64,000 nucleotides of DNA, from positions 1-64,000 of the forward strand of contig NZ_JADNRM010000014.1 of the NCBI RefSeq assembly GCF_021730445.1. The letters run 5' to 3'. How positions within the stretch are numbered: the stretch's first letter is position 1; the number at the start of each line of letters is the position of its first letter. A model generated the notes under the pieces. That model searched no databases. It saw nothing but the letters and a program-made list of their open reading frames with translations, and was not told where the DNA came from. Positions 34,871 through 42,838 of this stretch are shown one piece after another. Both the position numbers and the translations under genes were made by a program. This stretch comes from Phocaeicola faecalis. Its GTDB lineage: Bacteria; Bacteroidota; Bacteroidia; Bacteroidales; Bacteroidaceae.

Positions 34871-36076
34871 ATGAGGAAGCAATCTTTTTGTTGGATGGCA
34901 ATAGCTGTACTATTGTGTTCATGCGGCGGTAAAACGACTCGCCAGGAAGTGGAGGATGAAATCATTTCGCCTCGTATGATTGATTTGTCAGAGGTGAGAT
35001 ATTCGGATACTCCGCAGTTGTTATCTGCCTTTGTCGACAGTATCGAGTATATTCGAATATCAGATACTCTGTTGATACCTGATTTGCGGAAAGTGCATCT
35101 GGCAGAAGATGCTAAAGGGAATGTGTACTTGGACTTCGATAAAATATATAAATATACTGCTGACGGGCGGTTCGTCCAGTCTTTATTCAAGATAGGAGAG
35201 GGGCCCGGTGAAGTGAATGCCAAATATGAACCCGGTATTTATAATATGTGTGAGCATACTGTTTGGGTGCAGAAATATGGAGAGCAATATAGTAAATATA
35301 CGTTAGACGGTGAGTTTGTAGGAAGCATGAATCGTAAAACAGGGATAACTAATTTTAATCTGCTTGCCTGTTGGAATAATGGTGAACTCTTTCGTTATGA
35401 AAGCGATATGAATCCTCAGAAAGGAGATGTCGTAAACTTGGACAGCGCTTACTTTTTCAAGGTGAGAGATAAAAATGGGAAAATAGTTTATCAGCTTCCC
35501 AATTATCATTTTGATATAAAGGCTACCTCGCCGGGGCATGGTACTATCCTTACGTTGGGAGGGCCTATCGATTATGGGGAAATAAGTAAATCGCTTTTCT
35601 GGGTGAAGCCGATTCATGTAGATACCGTTTATTGTACAACGGATTGGACAGACGTCCGCCCTTATTATATCATACGGAAAAACAATAAGGCGGCAGATTA
35701 TGAATGGTATGTGCGGATGCAGGTGGGGGACCTCACGCGGGAGGATGCCGGAAAGGAACAGCTGGCGAGTGTCTGTGCATTTCAGTCGGGAATGTTGTTT
35801 GGATACTTATTTGACAGACAACAGTTCGGAGTGGGATTTTGTCAGGCAAACGGTAAGGCCGGAGCGGTCTCTAAAGTCTTTAAGAATGATGTCGACGGGT
35901 ATTGTCCGTCGCTTGATATGTGGCAGGCTATGGGATATAAGATGCTCTACCCCAGGAATGGCTATTTGTATCTGTTGGTTGATGCTTTCAAGTTCTTTGA
36001 AGAAGGAGCGAAGTCTCCTTTTGCCGACCTGACGGAAGATAGTAATCCGGTGTTGGTCAAGCTGAAGTTAAAATAA
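34871..36076 (+). CDS. 6-bladed beta-propeller lipoprotein
   Basis: 401 residues. The lipobox AVLLCSCGG places the lipidated Cys at about residue 18. The body has repeating blade-like strands, with GNVYLDFDKIYKYTADGRFV and then IGEGPGEV (about 112-119), the motif I associate with Bacteroidales 6-bladed propeller lipoproteins (DUF4934 type). The same fold forms the first part of the protein at 60650. The function of the family is not established; a surface binding role is likely. It has its own repeated promoter/leader and a strong terminator, so it is monocistronic. Confidence 0.85.
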   Translation: MRKQSFCWMAIAVLLCSCGGKTTRQEVEDEIISPRMIDLSEVRYSDTPQLLSAFVDSIEYIRISDTLLIPDLRKVHLAEDAKGNVYLDFDKIYKYTADGRFVQSLFKIGEGPGEVNAKYEPGIYNMCEHTVWVQKYGEQYSKYTLDGEFVGSMNRKTGITNFNLLACWNNGELFRYESDMNPQKGDVVNLDSAYFFKVRDKNGKIVYQLPNYHFDIKATSPGHGTILTLGGPIDYGEISKSLFWVKPIHVDTVYCTTDWTDVRPYYIIRKNNKAADYEWYVRMQVGDLTREDAGKEQLASVCAFQSGMLFGYLFDRQQFGVGFCQANGKAGAVSKVFKNDVDGYCPSLDMWQAMGYKMLYPRNGYLYLLVDAFKFFEEGAKSPFADLTEDSNPVLVKLKLK

Positions 36077-36081
36077 TCAGA

Positions 36082-36131
36082 AAGCGGTGACTGCAGATAT
36101 TCAATGTATCGTGTATCTGCTGTCACCGCTT
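36082..36131. terminator. Bidirectional hairpin between convergent genes
   Basis: AAGCGGTGACTGCAGATA (36082-36099) and TATCTGCTGTCACCGCTT (36114-36131) pair over 18 bases with one mismatch. It sits between the propeller gene and rfbB, whose stops face each other 71 bases apart. T-runs are short on both sides. Confidence 0.7.
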
Positions 36132-36147
36132 CCGGTCTATTGGTGTA

Positions 36148-37287
36148 TTATCTGTTTTTATACATCCTTTCGTAATACTTCTGATAGTCACCGCTGGTTA
36201 CATCTTCCACCCAAGCTTGGTTCTCCAGATACCATTGGATGGTTTTCACGATGCCCACTTCAAATTTTGTTTCAGGATACCAGCCCAGTTCCTTTGTAAT
36301 CTTTTCGGGGTCGATGGCATAACGCTGGTCATGTCCCAAACGGTCTTTGACGAACGTAATCAGTGATTCGTTTATCCAGTCAATGCTGATTTCGCCGTTC
36401 TCTTTCCGTTCCTTCTTTTTTAATACCTTGCGATATTCCGGATTTTCGGTCATCATTTGATGGATAGTGGCGATGGTAAGCTTGACTATTTCTATATTTT
36501 GCTTTTCATTGTGTCCGCCTACATTGTAAACTTCTCCGTTGCGTCCTTGGCGTACCACCAAATCGATGGCTTTGCAATGGTCTTCCACATACAGCCAGTC
36601 ACGCACGTTGCTGCCGTCACCGTAAACGGGAAGCTTCTTGCCTTCCAGAATATTCTTGATGATAAGCGGAATCAGTTTCTCGGGAAAATGGTAAGGGCCG
36701 TAGTTGTTGGAACAACGGGTGATGGTGACAGGCATTTTGTATGTATCACGATATGCCATCACAATCATGTCGGCACTTGTCTTTGAGGCACTGTAAGGGC
36801 TGTGAGGGCAAAGAGGTGTCTCTTCTGTAAAGAAACCTTCGGCTCCCAGGCTGCCATATACTTCGTCGGTAGACACCTGATGATAGCGTACGTCTTTGCG
36901 CCAAGTGGGATAACCGTATTCGTCTTTACCGGTCACCCATGCACGGCGGGCGGCATCCAGCAGGTTTTGTGTGCCGAGGATGTTGGTCTGTAAAAACAGT
37001 TGCGGGTTCTCAATGCTGCGGTCCACGTGGCTCTCGGCGGCAAAGTTCACCACATAATCAAACTTATATTCAGCAAAGAGCTGGTCGGCAAGTGCTTGGT
37101 CGCAGATATCTCCTTTTACAAAGAAGCAACGTTCATTATCAATGTCAGACGCGATGGTTCCCAGATTTCCGGCGTAGGTCAGGGCGTCAAGGACAACGAC
37201 CTTGATATCGTCATGCTTGGCCAAAATGTACTTTAAATAGTTGGCGCCGATGAATCCGGCAGCTCCTGTAACGAGATAAGTCTTCAT
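36148..37287 (-). CDS. rfbB: dTDP-glucose 4,6-dehydratase
   Basis: Converts dTDP-glucose to dTDP-4-keto-6-deoxyglucose, the step towards dTDP-rhamnose and other deoxysugars of surface glycans. An extended SDR protein: GAAGFIGANYL NAD-binding motif at about 8-18, catalytic triad region STDEVYGSLG (about 139-148) and YSASKTSAD (about 170-178) with YxxxK, then RCSNNYGPYHFPEKLIP. Length 379 is slightly long because of a charged insert KVLKKKERKENGEI (about 287-300). No rfbA, rfbC or rfbD lies nearby, so the rest of the pathway is encoded elsewhere. Confidence 0.94.
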   Translation of the reverse strand: MKTYLVTGAAGFIGANYLKYILAKHDDIKVVVLDALTYAGNLGTIASDIDNERCFFVKGDICDQALADQLFAEYKFDYVVNFAAESHVDRSIENPQLFLQTNILGTQNLLDAARRAWVTGKDEYGYPTWRKDVRYHQVSTDEVYGSLGAEGFFTEETPLCPHSPYSASKTSADMIVMAYRDTYKMPVTITRCSNNYGPYHFPEKLIPLIIKNILEGKKLPVYGDGSNVRDWLYVEDHCKAIDLVVRQGRNGEVYNVGGHNEKQNIEIVKLTIATIHQMMTENPEYRKVLKKKERKENGEISIDWINESLITFVKDRLGHDQRYAIDPEKITKELGWYPETKFEVGIVKTIQWYLENQAWVEDVTSGDYQKYYERMYKNR

Positions 37288-37348
37288 ATTTCTTAGTTTT
37301 TACTGTTTTAGTGGTGCAAAGTTCGGAAAGATTTTCTTACTATCCAAC

Positions 37349-37840
37349 TTATTCTGCCAATTCTATTACTTCTAAATCTTTAAATTCTCCTTGGTCTATT
37401 ACAAAACGCACTAATGTGCGAACGGTGTGGAAACCCGATTTGCCGGCTGCTCCCGGATTGATGTGCAGCAGGCCGAGGGTCTTGTCATATTTCACCTTCA
37501 GAATGTGGGAGTGTCCGCTGATGAATAACTTTGGCGGCCTTACAAACAGGCTGCCGCGGATGGATGGGTCGTAATTGCCCGGATAACCGCCGATGTGCTT
37601 CATCAGTACTTCTGCACCGTCGACAGTAAAACGATTTATCTGCGGATAAAGTTTACGGATTTCTTGTCCGTCGATATTGCCGTATACGGCACGAAAGGGT
37701 CGGAAGGCCGCTAAGCGTTCGGCAACTTCCACTGAGCCGATGTCGCCTGCATGCCAAATCTCGTCACATTCCTCAAAGTATTTTAAATATTTATCGTCCC
37801 AATATGAATGAGTATCCGATAATAATCCAATTCTAGTCAT
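37349..37840 (-). CDS. YfcE/MJ0936-type metallophosphoesterase
   Basis: A small cytoplasmic phosphodiesterase of 163 residues. The calcineurin-like metal motifs are GLLSDTHSYWD (DTH, about 4-14), HAGDIGS (about 36-42), YGNIDG (about 59-64), a late His in LMKHIGGYPG and SGHSHILK (about 114-121). Start MTRIGLLSDTH chosen because it sits directly before the first motif; the longer frame to 37915 would cross the divergent promoters. E. coli YfcE acts on artificial phosphodiesters; its real substrate is not settled. Confidence 0.9.
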   Translation of the reverse strand: MTRIGLLSDTHSYWDDKYLKYFEECDEIWHAGDIGSVEVAERLAAFRPFRAVYGNIDGQEIRKLYPQINRFTVDGAEVLMKHIGGYPGNYDPSIRGSLFVRPPKLFISGHSHILKVKYDKTLGLLHINPGAAGKSGFHTVRTLVRFVIDQGEFKDLEVIELAE

Positions 37841-37846
37841 CGTTTG

Positions 37847-37878
37847 TTTGTTTATTATCAACAAAGGTACTATATTTG
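37847..37878 (+). promoter_or_regulatory. Textbook Bacteroides promoter for ppk1
   Basis: TTTG (37847-37850), exactly 20 bases, then TATATTTG (37871-37878). Transcription should start near 37885, 13 bases before the ATG. It is interleaved with the opposite promoter of the phosphodiesterase gene. Confidence 0.8.
37862..37869 (-). promoter_or_regulatory. -7 box for the YfcE-like gene
   Basis: Minus-strand TACCTTTG, 22 bases before the ATG at 37840 and lying inside the spacer of the ppk1 promoter, so the two promoters probably compete for polymerase. Confidence 0.55.
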
Positions 37879-37897
37879 ACACAAATCTTAGCATAAT

Positions 37898-39967
37898 ATG
37901 GAGAGCAAATATCATTATTTTAAACGTGATATCAGTTGGTTATCATTTAATCATCGGGTATTGCTGGAAGCCGATGATGATTCCCTTCCGTTGTATGAGC
38001 GAATAAATTTTGTTTCGATATATTCTTCCAATCTCGAAGAGTTCTATAAAATACGTGTGGCAGAGCATAAGGCAATTGCATCGGGCGGCCATAGTGATGA
38101 TGTTACTCAGGAAGAGGCAAAACATCTTATTCATCAGATTACCGAGGTGGTGAATGAGCAGATGGAGGACCGTATTCGTATTTATGAACGTAAGTTGATT
38201 CCCGCTTTGCGTGAGCAGCAGCATGTGGTGTTTTATCAGAGTAAGCAGGAAGTGGAACCCGTGCATACGGAGTTTATCAGGAATTTCTTTAAGGAGGAGA
38301 TTTTTCCTTATCTGCAACCTGTGCCTGTGTGCAAGAACCGTATTAAGACTTTTTTACGTGATAACCGCCTTTATCTTTCGGTGCGTGTCATCCGTCGTGA
38401 CACCGGCGAGAAGGAATACTATATCATTAAATTGCCTTATAGTAAAGTGCCCCGTTTCATCGAGCTTCCCCGAGTGGGTGATTATTTCTATCTGATGTAT
38501 ATGGAGGATATCATCAAGGCAAATATCGACCGTATGTTTCCCGGCTATGAGTTGGACTGCAGTTATTGTTGCAAGATTTCGCGTGATGCCGATATTTTTG
38601 TCGACGATGCCGAAAGTGCTGAAAAGATGGTGGAGCAACTGAAAAAGAAGGTGAAGAAGCGCAAGATAGGGGCGGTATGTCGTTTTGTGTATGACCGCAA
38701 GATGCCTGCCGACTATCTGGAATTCCTTGTGGATGCGTTTGGCATCAACCGTGATGAGTTGGTTCCGGGTGACAAGCATCTTAATCTTGAAGACTTGTCG
38801 CATTTGCCCAATCCTAATCGTGACAGTGAGGCGCCGGTCAAGCCGGTACCTATGAAACTGAATTATCTGGATGAAAAAGAATCCATCTTCCGATATGTCA
38901 ATAAGCGTGATTTGCTGTTGCATTTCCCCTATCATTCGTTCGACCATTTTATCCATTTCCTTTACGAAGCGGTGCATGACCCTTCCTGCAAGGAGATTAT
39001 GATTACCCAATACCGGGTGGCAGAAAACTCGGAGGTCATCAATACGCTGATAGCTGCTGCACAGAACGGCAAGCAAGTGACTGTCTTTGTGGAGCTGAAG
39101 GCACGTTTTGATGAAGAAAACAATTTGGCTACGGCCGAGCTGATGGAGAAAGCGGGGATACACATTATATATAGTATCCCGGGATTGAAAGTGCATGCAA
39201 AGGTGGCATTGGTGCTCCGTCGCAACAAGGAAGGAAAGCAAGTGCGCAGCTATGCTTATATCAGTACGGGTAATTTCAATGAGAAAACGGCAACGGTATA
39301 TGCCGATTCGGGCTTGTTTACTTCGAATGAAGTAATTGTCAATGACTTGCATACACTTTTCCGTGTGTTGCGTAAGGAGGTGACTGAACCGAAATTCAAA
39401 CGTCTGCTGGTGGCACGGTTCAACCTGCTGCCGGAGTTGCGCAGACGGATTGGTTATGAAATAAATATGGCAAAAGCCGGGAAGGAGGCACATATCATTC
39501 TGAAAATGAACGCGCTGCAAGACCCGGCTATGATTGGTGAACTTTATAAGGCGAGTGAAGCGGGTGTAAAGATTGATTTGATAGTCCGCGGCATCTGTTG
39601 TTTGATACCCAATCAAGCATACAGCAAGAACATCCGCATCACCCGCATTGTAGACAGTTTCTTGGAACATGCCCGTATCTGGTACTTCCTGAACGGTGGA
39701 AAACCGCTTCTTTTCATGGGCTCGCCAGACTGGATGAGGCGTAATCTGTATCGACGGATAGAGGCGGTGACTCCTGTCATGGACGGAGGGTTGAAACAGG
39801 AGATGATTGATATGCTTCATATCCAGTTGAGGGATAACCAAAAGGCAGGATGGGTGGACGAGAACTTAAAGAATGTGCTGAAAAAGAATCCGAATGAAGA
39901 ACCGGTGCGCGCCCAATATGCATTTTATGAGTATCTGAAGGAGAAGAATGAGCGTAATCAGTCATAA
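37898..39967 (+). CDS. ppk1: Polyphosphate kinase 1
   Basis: Makes long polyphosphate chains from ATP. The 689 residues cover the N domain (HYFKRDISWLSFNHRVL at about 5-21), the head domain (NLYSSNLEEFYKIRVAEHKA-like region near 44-63) and the two phospholipase-D-like C domains (about 320-670). The catalytic His is in IPGLKVHAKVALVLR (about 427-441), and ISTGNFNEKTATVYAD follows. RGICCLIP marks the second half. Its last 10 bases overlap the end of the radical SAM gene on the other strand, so the peptide locus butts right against ppk1. Confidence 0.96.
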   Translation: MESKYHYFKRDISWLSFNHRVLLEADDDSLPLYERINFVSIYSSNLEEFYKIRVAEHKAIASGGHSDDVTQEEAKHLIHQITEVVNEQMEDRIRIYERKLIPALREQQHVVFYQSKQEVEPVHTEFIRNFFKEEIFPYLQPVPVCKNRIKTFLRDNRLYLSVRVIRRDTGEKEYYIIKLPYSKVPRFIELPRVGDYFYLMYMEDIIKANIDRMFPGYELDCSYCCKISRDADIFVDDAESAEKMVEQLKKKVKKRKIGAVCRFVYDRKMPADYLEFLVDAFGINRDELVPGDKHLNLEDLSHLPNPNRDSEAPVKPVPMKLNYLDEKESIFRYVNKRDLLLHFPYHSFDHFIHFLYEAVHDPSCKEIMITQYRVAENSEVINTLIAAAQNGKQVTVFVELKARFDEENNLATAELMEKAGIHIIYSIPGLKVHAKVALVLRRNKEGKQVRSYAYISTGNFNEKTATVYADSGLFTSNEVIVNDLHTLFRVLRKEVTEPKFKRLLVARFNLLPELRRRIGYEINMAKAGKEAHIILKMNALQDPAMIGELYKASEAGVKIDLIVRGICCLIPNQAYSKNIRITRIVDSFLEHARIWYFLNGGKPLLFMGSPDWMRRNLYRRIEAVTPVMDGGLKQEMIDMLHIQLRDNQKAGWVDENLKNVLKKNPNEEPVRAQYAFYEYLKEKNERNQS

Positions 39968-41469
39968 CTTAATGGATTCTTCATTTGTGGCGCATAGCGA
40001 CAGCGTGGGTCTGGAAAATCCCAACAGTCGTTTCCATAAGCTTTGATGATATCGCTCCAACAACGGTTCTGATAGTTGTAGCAATCTTCAAAAAAACTGC
40101 ATGTTTTGCAATGGCTTTGTTCTCTTATGTCCTGACGTGATAGAGAACAGAGGTGTATAGCTTGAGGCGAGTTCCATGCTTCTATCAAGCTTTGTGTGGT
40201 TACATCACCGATAATGAAGTGTGGATTCCAATATAACTGTTCACAGATTGTTACTTTTCCATCAGGCAATATAAACATGTGAGTAGTTAGTGCAGAGCAT
40301 TCGCTTCCTTTAAAATAACGGCTTCCACCCCAAGTGTTTAGATATTCTTTTTCTAATGGAGTATAGCCTAAGATAATAGGGAATGGGGCGTTAGCAATAA
40401 GTGGATACAATCCTTTGAAGGTTTCAATAATCTGTGTTTTAGATGCTTTCAACTTTGAGAAATCTTTATATGCTTTATTTGTTGAATTGCTTGCAGGTAT
40501 AATACGCCAATTCTTGATATGTTTTAACGTAGAGAGTTTGTGTAATAGCTCAGTCAAGGTCATAATATTGCAATTATATCGGGTAAGCACAGATGAAAGT
40601 TGATAGTTAAAACCGCTGTTGTCTAATAGCTTTAGACCGATAAACACCTCTTCTATGTACTGCTTGTTTACCCCTACTGAAGCTTTTAATATTTCAGAAT
40701 TGTAAGCATCTAATGAAAATTGTATTATTCCTTGATAATTTGTCTCTTTTAGATCTTGTAATAGTTTATCTGTCGCAGGCATTTTGGTTGATATGTATTC
40801 TGGGGCGATATTCCGTTTCACTAGTTCTTTTAGAATAATTTTCCAGTCTTTATGCAGGAATATTTCACCACCAATCAAATTAACTTGTTGTACTTGCATA
40901 TTTGAGGCTTCTTTTATCAGTTCTATGATGCGCGAGGTGGTAAGAGGTGATTTAATAAATGTTGATGTATCGGCATAGCAGTATTTACAATGAGTGACAC
41001 ATTTGTTTGTTAACATAAATGTAACTAAAAGAGGCCCTGAGTAAAGCTTTCTGGTAGTGAGGTCTAGTTTTTCCCAGGCAAAAGATTGGATATTTAACTG
41101 ATCAAAGTGCAAATCTTTACCAGCTTTTTCAGCCTCAATCAATACTCTCTTAGGAAAATAAATTTCTCCTTGTTGCGAAGAAGTGTAAATAGGTGTCGGA
41201 TTATTAATGTATCCCGACACCCATTTTGTTATTTCTTCCGTACTCCGACCGAAAAAATCACATAGTAAGGTAAGTGTTCTTTCCCAAGGTCTGTTGTGGG
41301 TGAAGAAGCTTAACATAATAGCTTGCAAAGGATGAATAAGAGTATGCCAATTCCTAGAGCAATCACTGTTTACTCTATTGCTGGAAAATAATACAACTCT
41401 ATGTGTATCATGTCTTAAATGATAGTGTGGGTTTAGCACATATACTTCATTCAATTTGGGCTTTGTCAT
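39958..41469 (-). CDS. Radical SAM/SPASM peptide maturase (first)
   Basis: A 503-residue iron-sulfur enzyme expected to modify the precursor peptide encoded just upstream. A 150-residue N-terminal part may hold a leader-binding domain. The radical SAM motif is NKCVTHCKYCYAD (Cys 157, 161, 164; CxxxCxxC). The C-terminal SPASM-like region (about 380-495) has many cysteines: GSECSALTTHMF, DGKVTICEQLYW, HCKTCSFFEDCYNYQNRCW and DPRCRYAP, enough for auxiliary 4Fe-4S clusters. The start MTKPKLNEVYVLNPHYHL lies inside the 3' end of the precursor gene (23-base overlap), so translation is coupled. The type of crosslink made cannot be read from sequence. Confidence 0.85.
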   Translation of the reverse strand: MTKPKLNEVYVLNPHYHLRHDTHRVVLFSSNRVNSDCSRNWHTLIHPLQAIMLSFFTHNRPWERTLTLLCDFFGRSTEEITKWVSGYINNPTPIYTSSQQGEIYFPKRVLIEAEKAGKDLHFDQLNIQSFAWEKLDLTTRKLYSGPLLVTFMLTNKCVTHCKYCYADTSTFIKSPLTTSRIIELIKEASNMQVQQVNLIGGEIFLHKDWKIILKELVKRNIAPEYISTKMPATDKLLQDLKETNYQGIIQFSLDAYNSEILKASVGVNKQYIEEVFIGLKLLDNSGFNYQLSSVLTRYNCNIMTLTELLHKLSTLKHIKNWRIIPASNSTNKAYKDFSKLKASKTQIIETFKGLYPLIANAPFPIILGYTPLEKEYLNTWGGSRYFKGSECSALTTHMFILPDGKVTICEQLYWNPHFIIGDVTTQSLIEAWNSPQAIHLCSLSRQDIREQSHCKTCSFFEDCYNYQNRCWSDIIKAYGNDCWDFPDPRCRYAPQMKNPLSYD

Positions 41470-41647
41470 TTTCTGTTTCTGTTGTATTTGTAAATCCACC
41501 TATATAACATCCCAGTCCACAATTGGGTACATCTTTGTCATCTACTCCTCCTTGTACATCCATTAGCTCATTTAGATCCAATGCTTGTTCTTCGTCAGAA
41601 TATTGAGTATATTCCGCTTTGGGTTCATTCGTTTTTTCTTTTTTCAT
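41447..41647 (-). CDS. Double-glycine precursor peptide (first)
   Basis: 66 residues from MKKEKTNEP. Two in-frame Met codons further upstream are also possible. The leader ends LDLNELMDVQGG (residues 23-34), with Leu at -12, Leu at -7, Val at -4 and Gly-Gly, the classical pattern cut by C39 peptidases. The core is 32 residues with two Cys in NCGLGCYIGG (Cys 43 and 47) and an acidic Thr/Glu/Asn tail ending QIE. It lies between the exporter genes and the maturase in one leftward operon. It shares the NCxxGC motif with the second precursor at 47956. It should be a RiPP substrate; no product is known to me. Confidence 0.8.
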   Translation of the reverse strand: MKKEKTNEPKAEYTQYSDEEQALDLNELMDVQGGVDDKDVPNCGLGCYIGGFTNTTETENDKAQIE

Positions 41648-41674
41648 AATCATTCTTTTTTGTAGATTCAATTT

Positions 41675-42817
41675 TTATGCACGTTTGAATAGTTCATATA
41701 TAGGTGCGAATATGCGGTTAAGTATGCTCCTGCTTGAAGTTATGATTTCTGCTTTACCCGACATGTCTATTTCATATTTTATTTCTTTTTGACTAGTTGT
41801 TCTCAAGCCTTTCGGAAAGTCAACTTCCACTGCATAGCTTTTATTATAAGGAACATAAGATATTGATGCTACTCTTCCATGAAGTACACCATAGGAATGA
41901 ATGGGGTATTTATTCAGTTCTATGTTGACGTTGTCTCCTATGTCAATTTCTGCGACTTCATCTTGCGACAACTTGATATGTCCTAATGGATTTCCTTGTT
42001 GTTTTGATATAACCGTACATAACGTGTCTCCTTCATTTACCCGATTGCTCATGCCCCAACTTTTTCCCCATATTACTGTTCCGCCATTTTTACTTTTTAT
42101 TAAATATTTTTCATCCCATGTCTTTAGGCTGTTTACCATGTTCTCATAGGCTAATTCCAACATCTGCCGATTTTTCCCAATTTCCATTTTGTGATTTATT
42201 TCTATCTCAAATAATTCACGTTTTGCTTTCAATACAGATAAAGGATCTACCTGTTCCATATTTTCCAATATATTTAACTCTTTATTCAAATACTTTTTCT
42301 TCTGTGGATATAGATCAAATTCTTGATATAGCAAACAAGTACGTACTGCTTGGGTAAATGCTTCATAAGCGGGAGACATTTCTCCCATAATTAAGTCGAA
42401 TGGATAATTTTGAAGGTATTTGATATCATTGGTTCGATAGTACCATTCGATATTGGTTAATACCTTGCAGAATCTTTTCACATCCTTTAGCAAAGCTGTA
42501 TTTTTCAATATGCCCAACGTATCATTTCGCTTCACTTGCGATTGATTTTCTACAAAGAACCGGTCTATCATGCCTGATTGATTAGCTGTAATCCATTCTA
42601 CGTTACCTATATCATCAATCGTAATTATCTTTTTTATCGTGTCTGGATATTTAAACAAGGCACTTCCGGCAATGAGAAATAGAATAAGACCGTATACAAT
42701 GTAACTTCCTGTGTGAATCAACCACTGAGGCATCTCTCCTAGCATATCATTATTCTCTCGGCTATATATTTCCACCTTTTCGGTATCTTTGCTGTCGGGC
42801 TTATAGATTTCTTCCAT
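41675..42817 (-). CDS. HlyD-family membrane fusion protein
   Basis: 380 residues. A short cytoplasmic tail, then one membrane helix (about 35-56, GSYIVYGLILFLIAGSALF) and a long periplasmic part with the split lipoyl/barrel-sandwich segments (ITANQSGMIDRFFVENQSQV at about 78-97 and KNGGTVIWGKSWGMSNRVNEG at about 243-263), separated by a coiled coil (about 120-240). It bridges the ABC exporter to an outer-membrane exit. It starts 21 bases after the exporter stop; the precursor gene follows 27 bases downstream. Confidence 0.88.
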   Translation of the reverse strand: MEEIYKPDSKDTEKVEIYSRENNDMLGEMPQWLIHTGSYIVYGLILFLIAGSALFKYPDTIKKIITIDDIGNVEWITANQSGMIDRFFVENQSQVKRNDTLGILKNTALLKDVKRFCKVLTNIEWYYRTNDIKYLQNYPFDLIMGEMSPAYEAFTQAVRTCLLYQEFDLYPQKKKYLNKELNILENMEQVDPLSVLKAKRELFEIEINHKMEIGKNRQMLELAYENMVNSLKTWDEKYLIKSKNGGTVIWGKSWGMSNRVNEGDTLCTVISKQQGNPLGHIKLSQDEVAEIDIGDNVNIELNKYPIHSYGVLHGRVASISYVPYNKSYAVEVDFPKGLRTTSQKEIKYEIDMSGKAEIITSSRSILNRIFAPIYELFKRA

Positions 42818-42838
42818 AACTGTTTATACTTAAATTTT

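Noticed and set aside
36148-37287. Possible capsule or O-antigen cluster around rfbB
   Set aside because: No other sugar-nucleotide, glycosyltransferase or wzx/wzy gene is adjacent.
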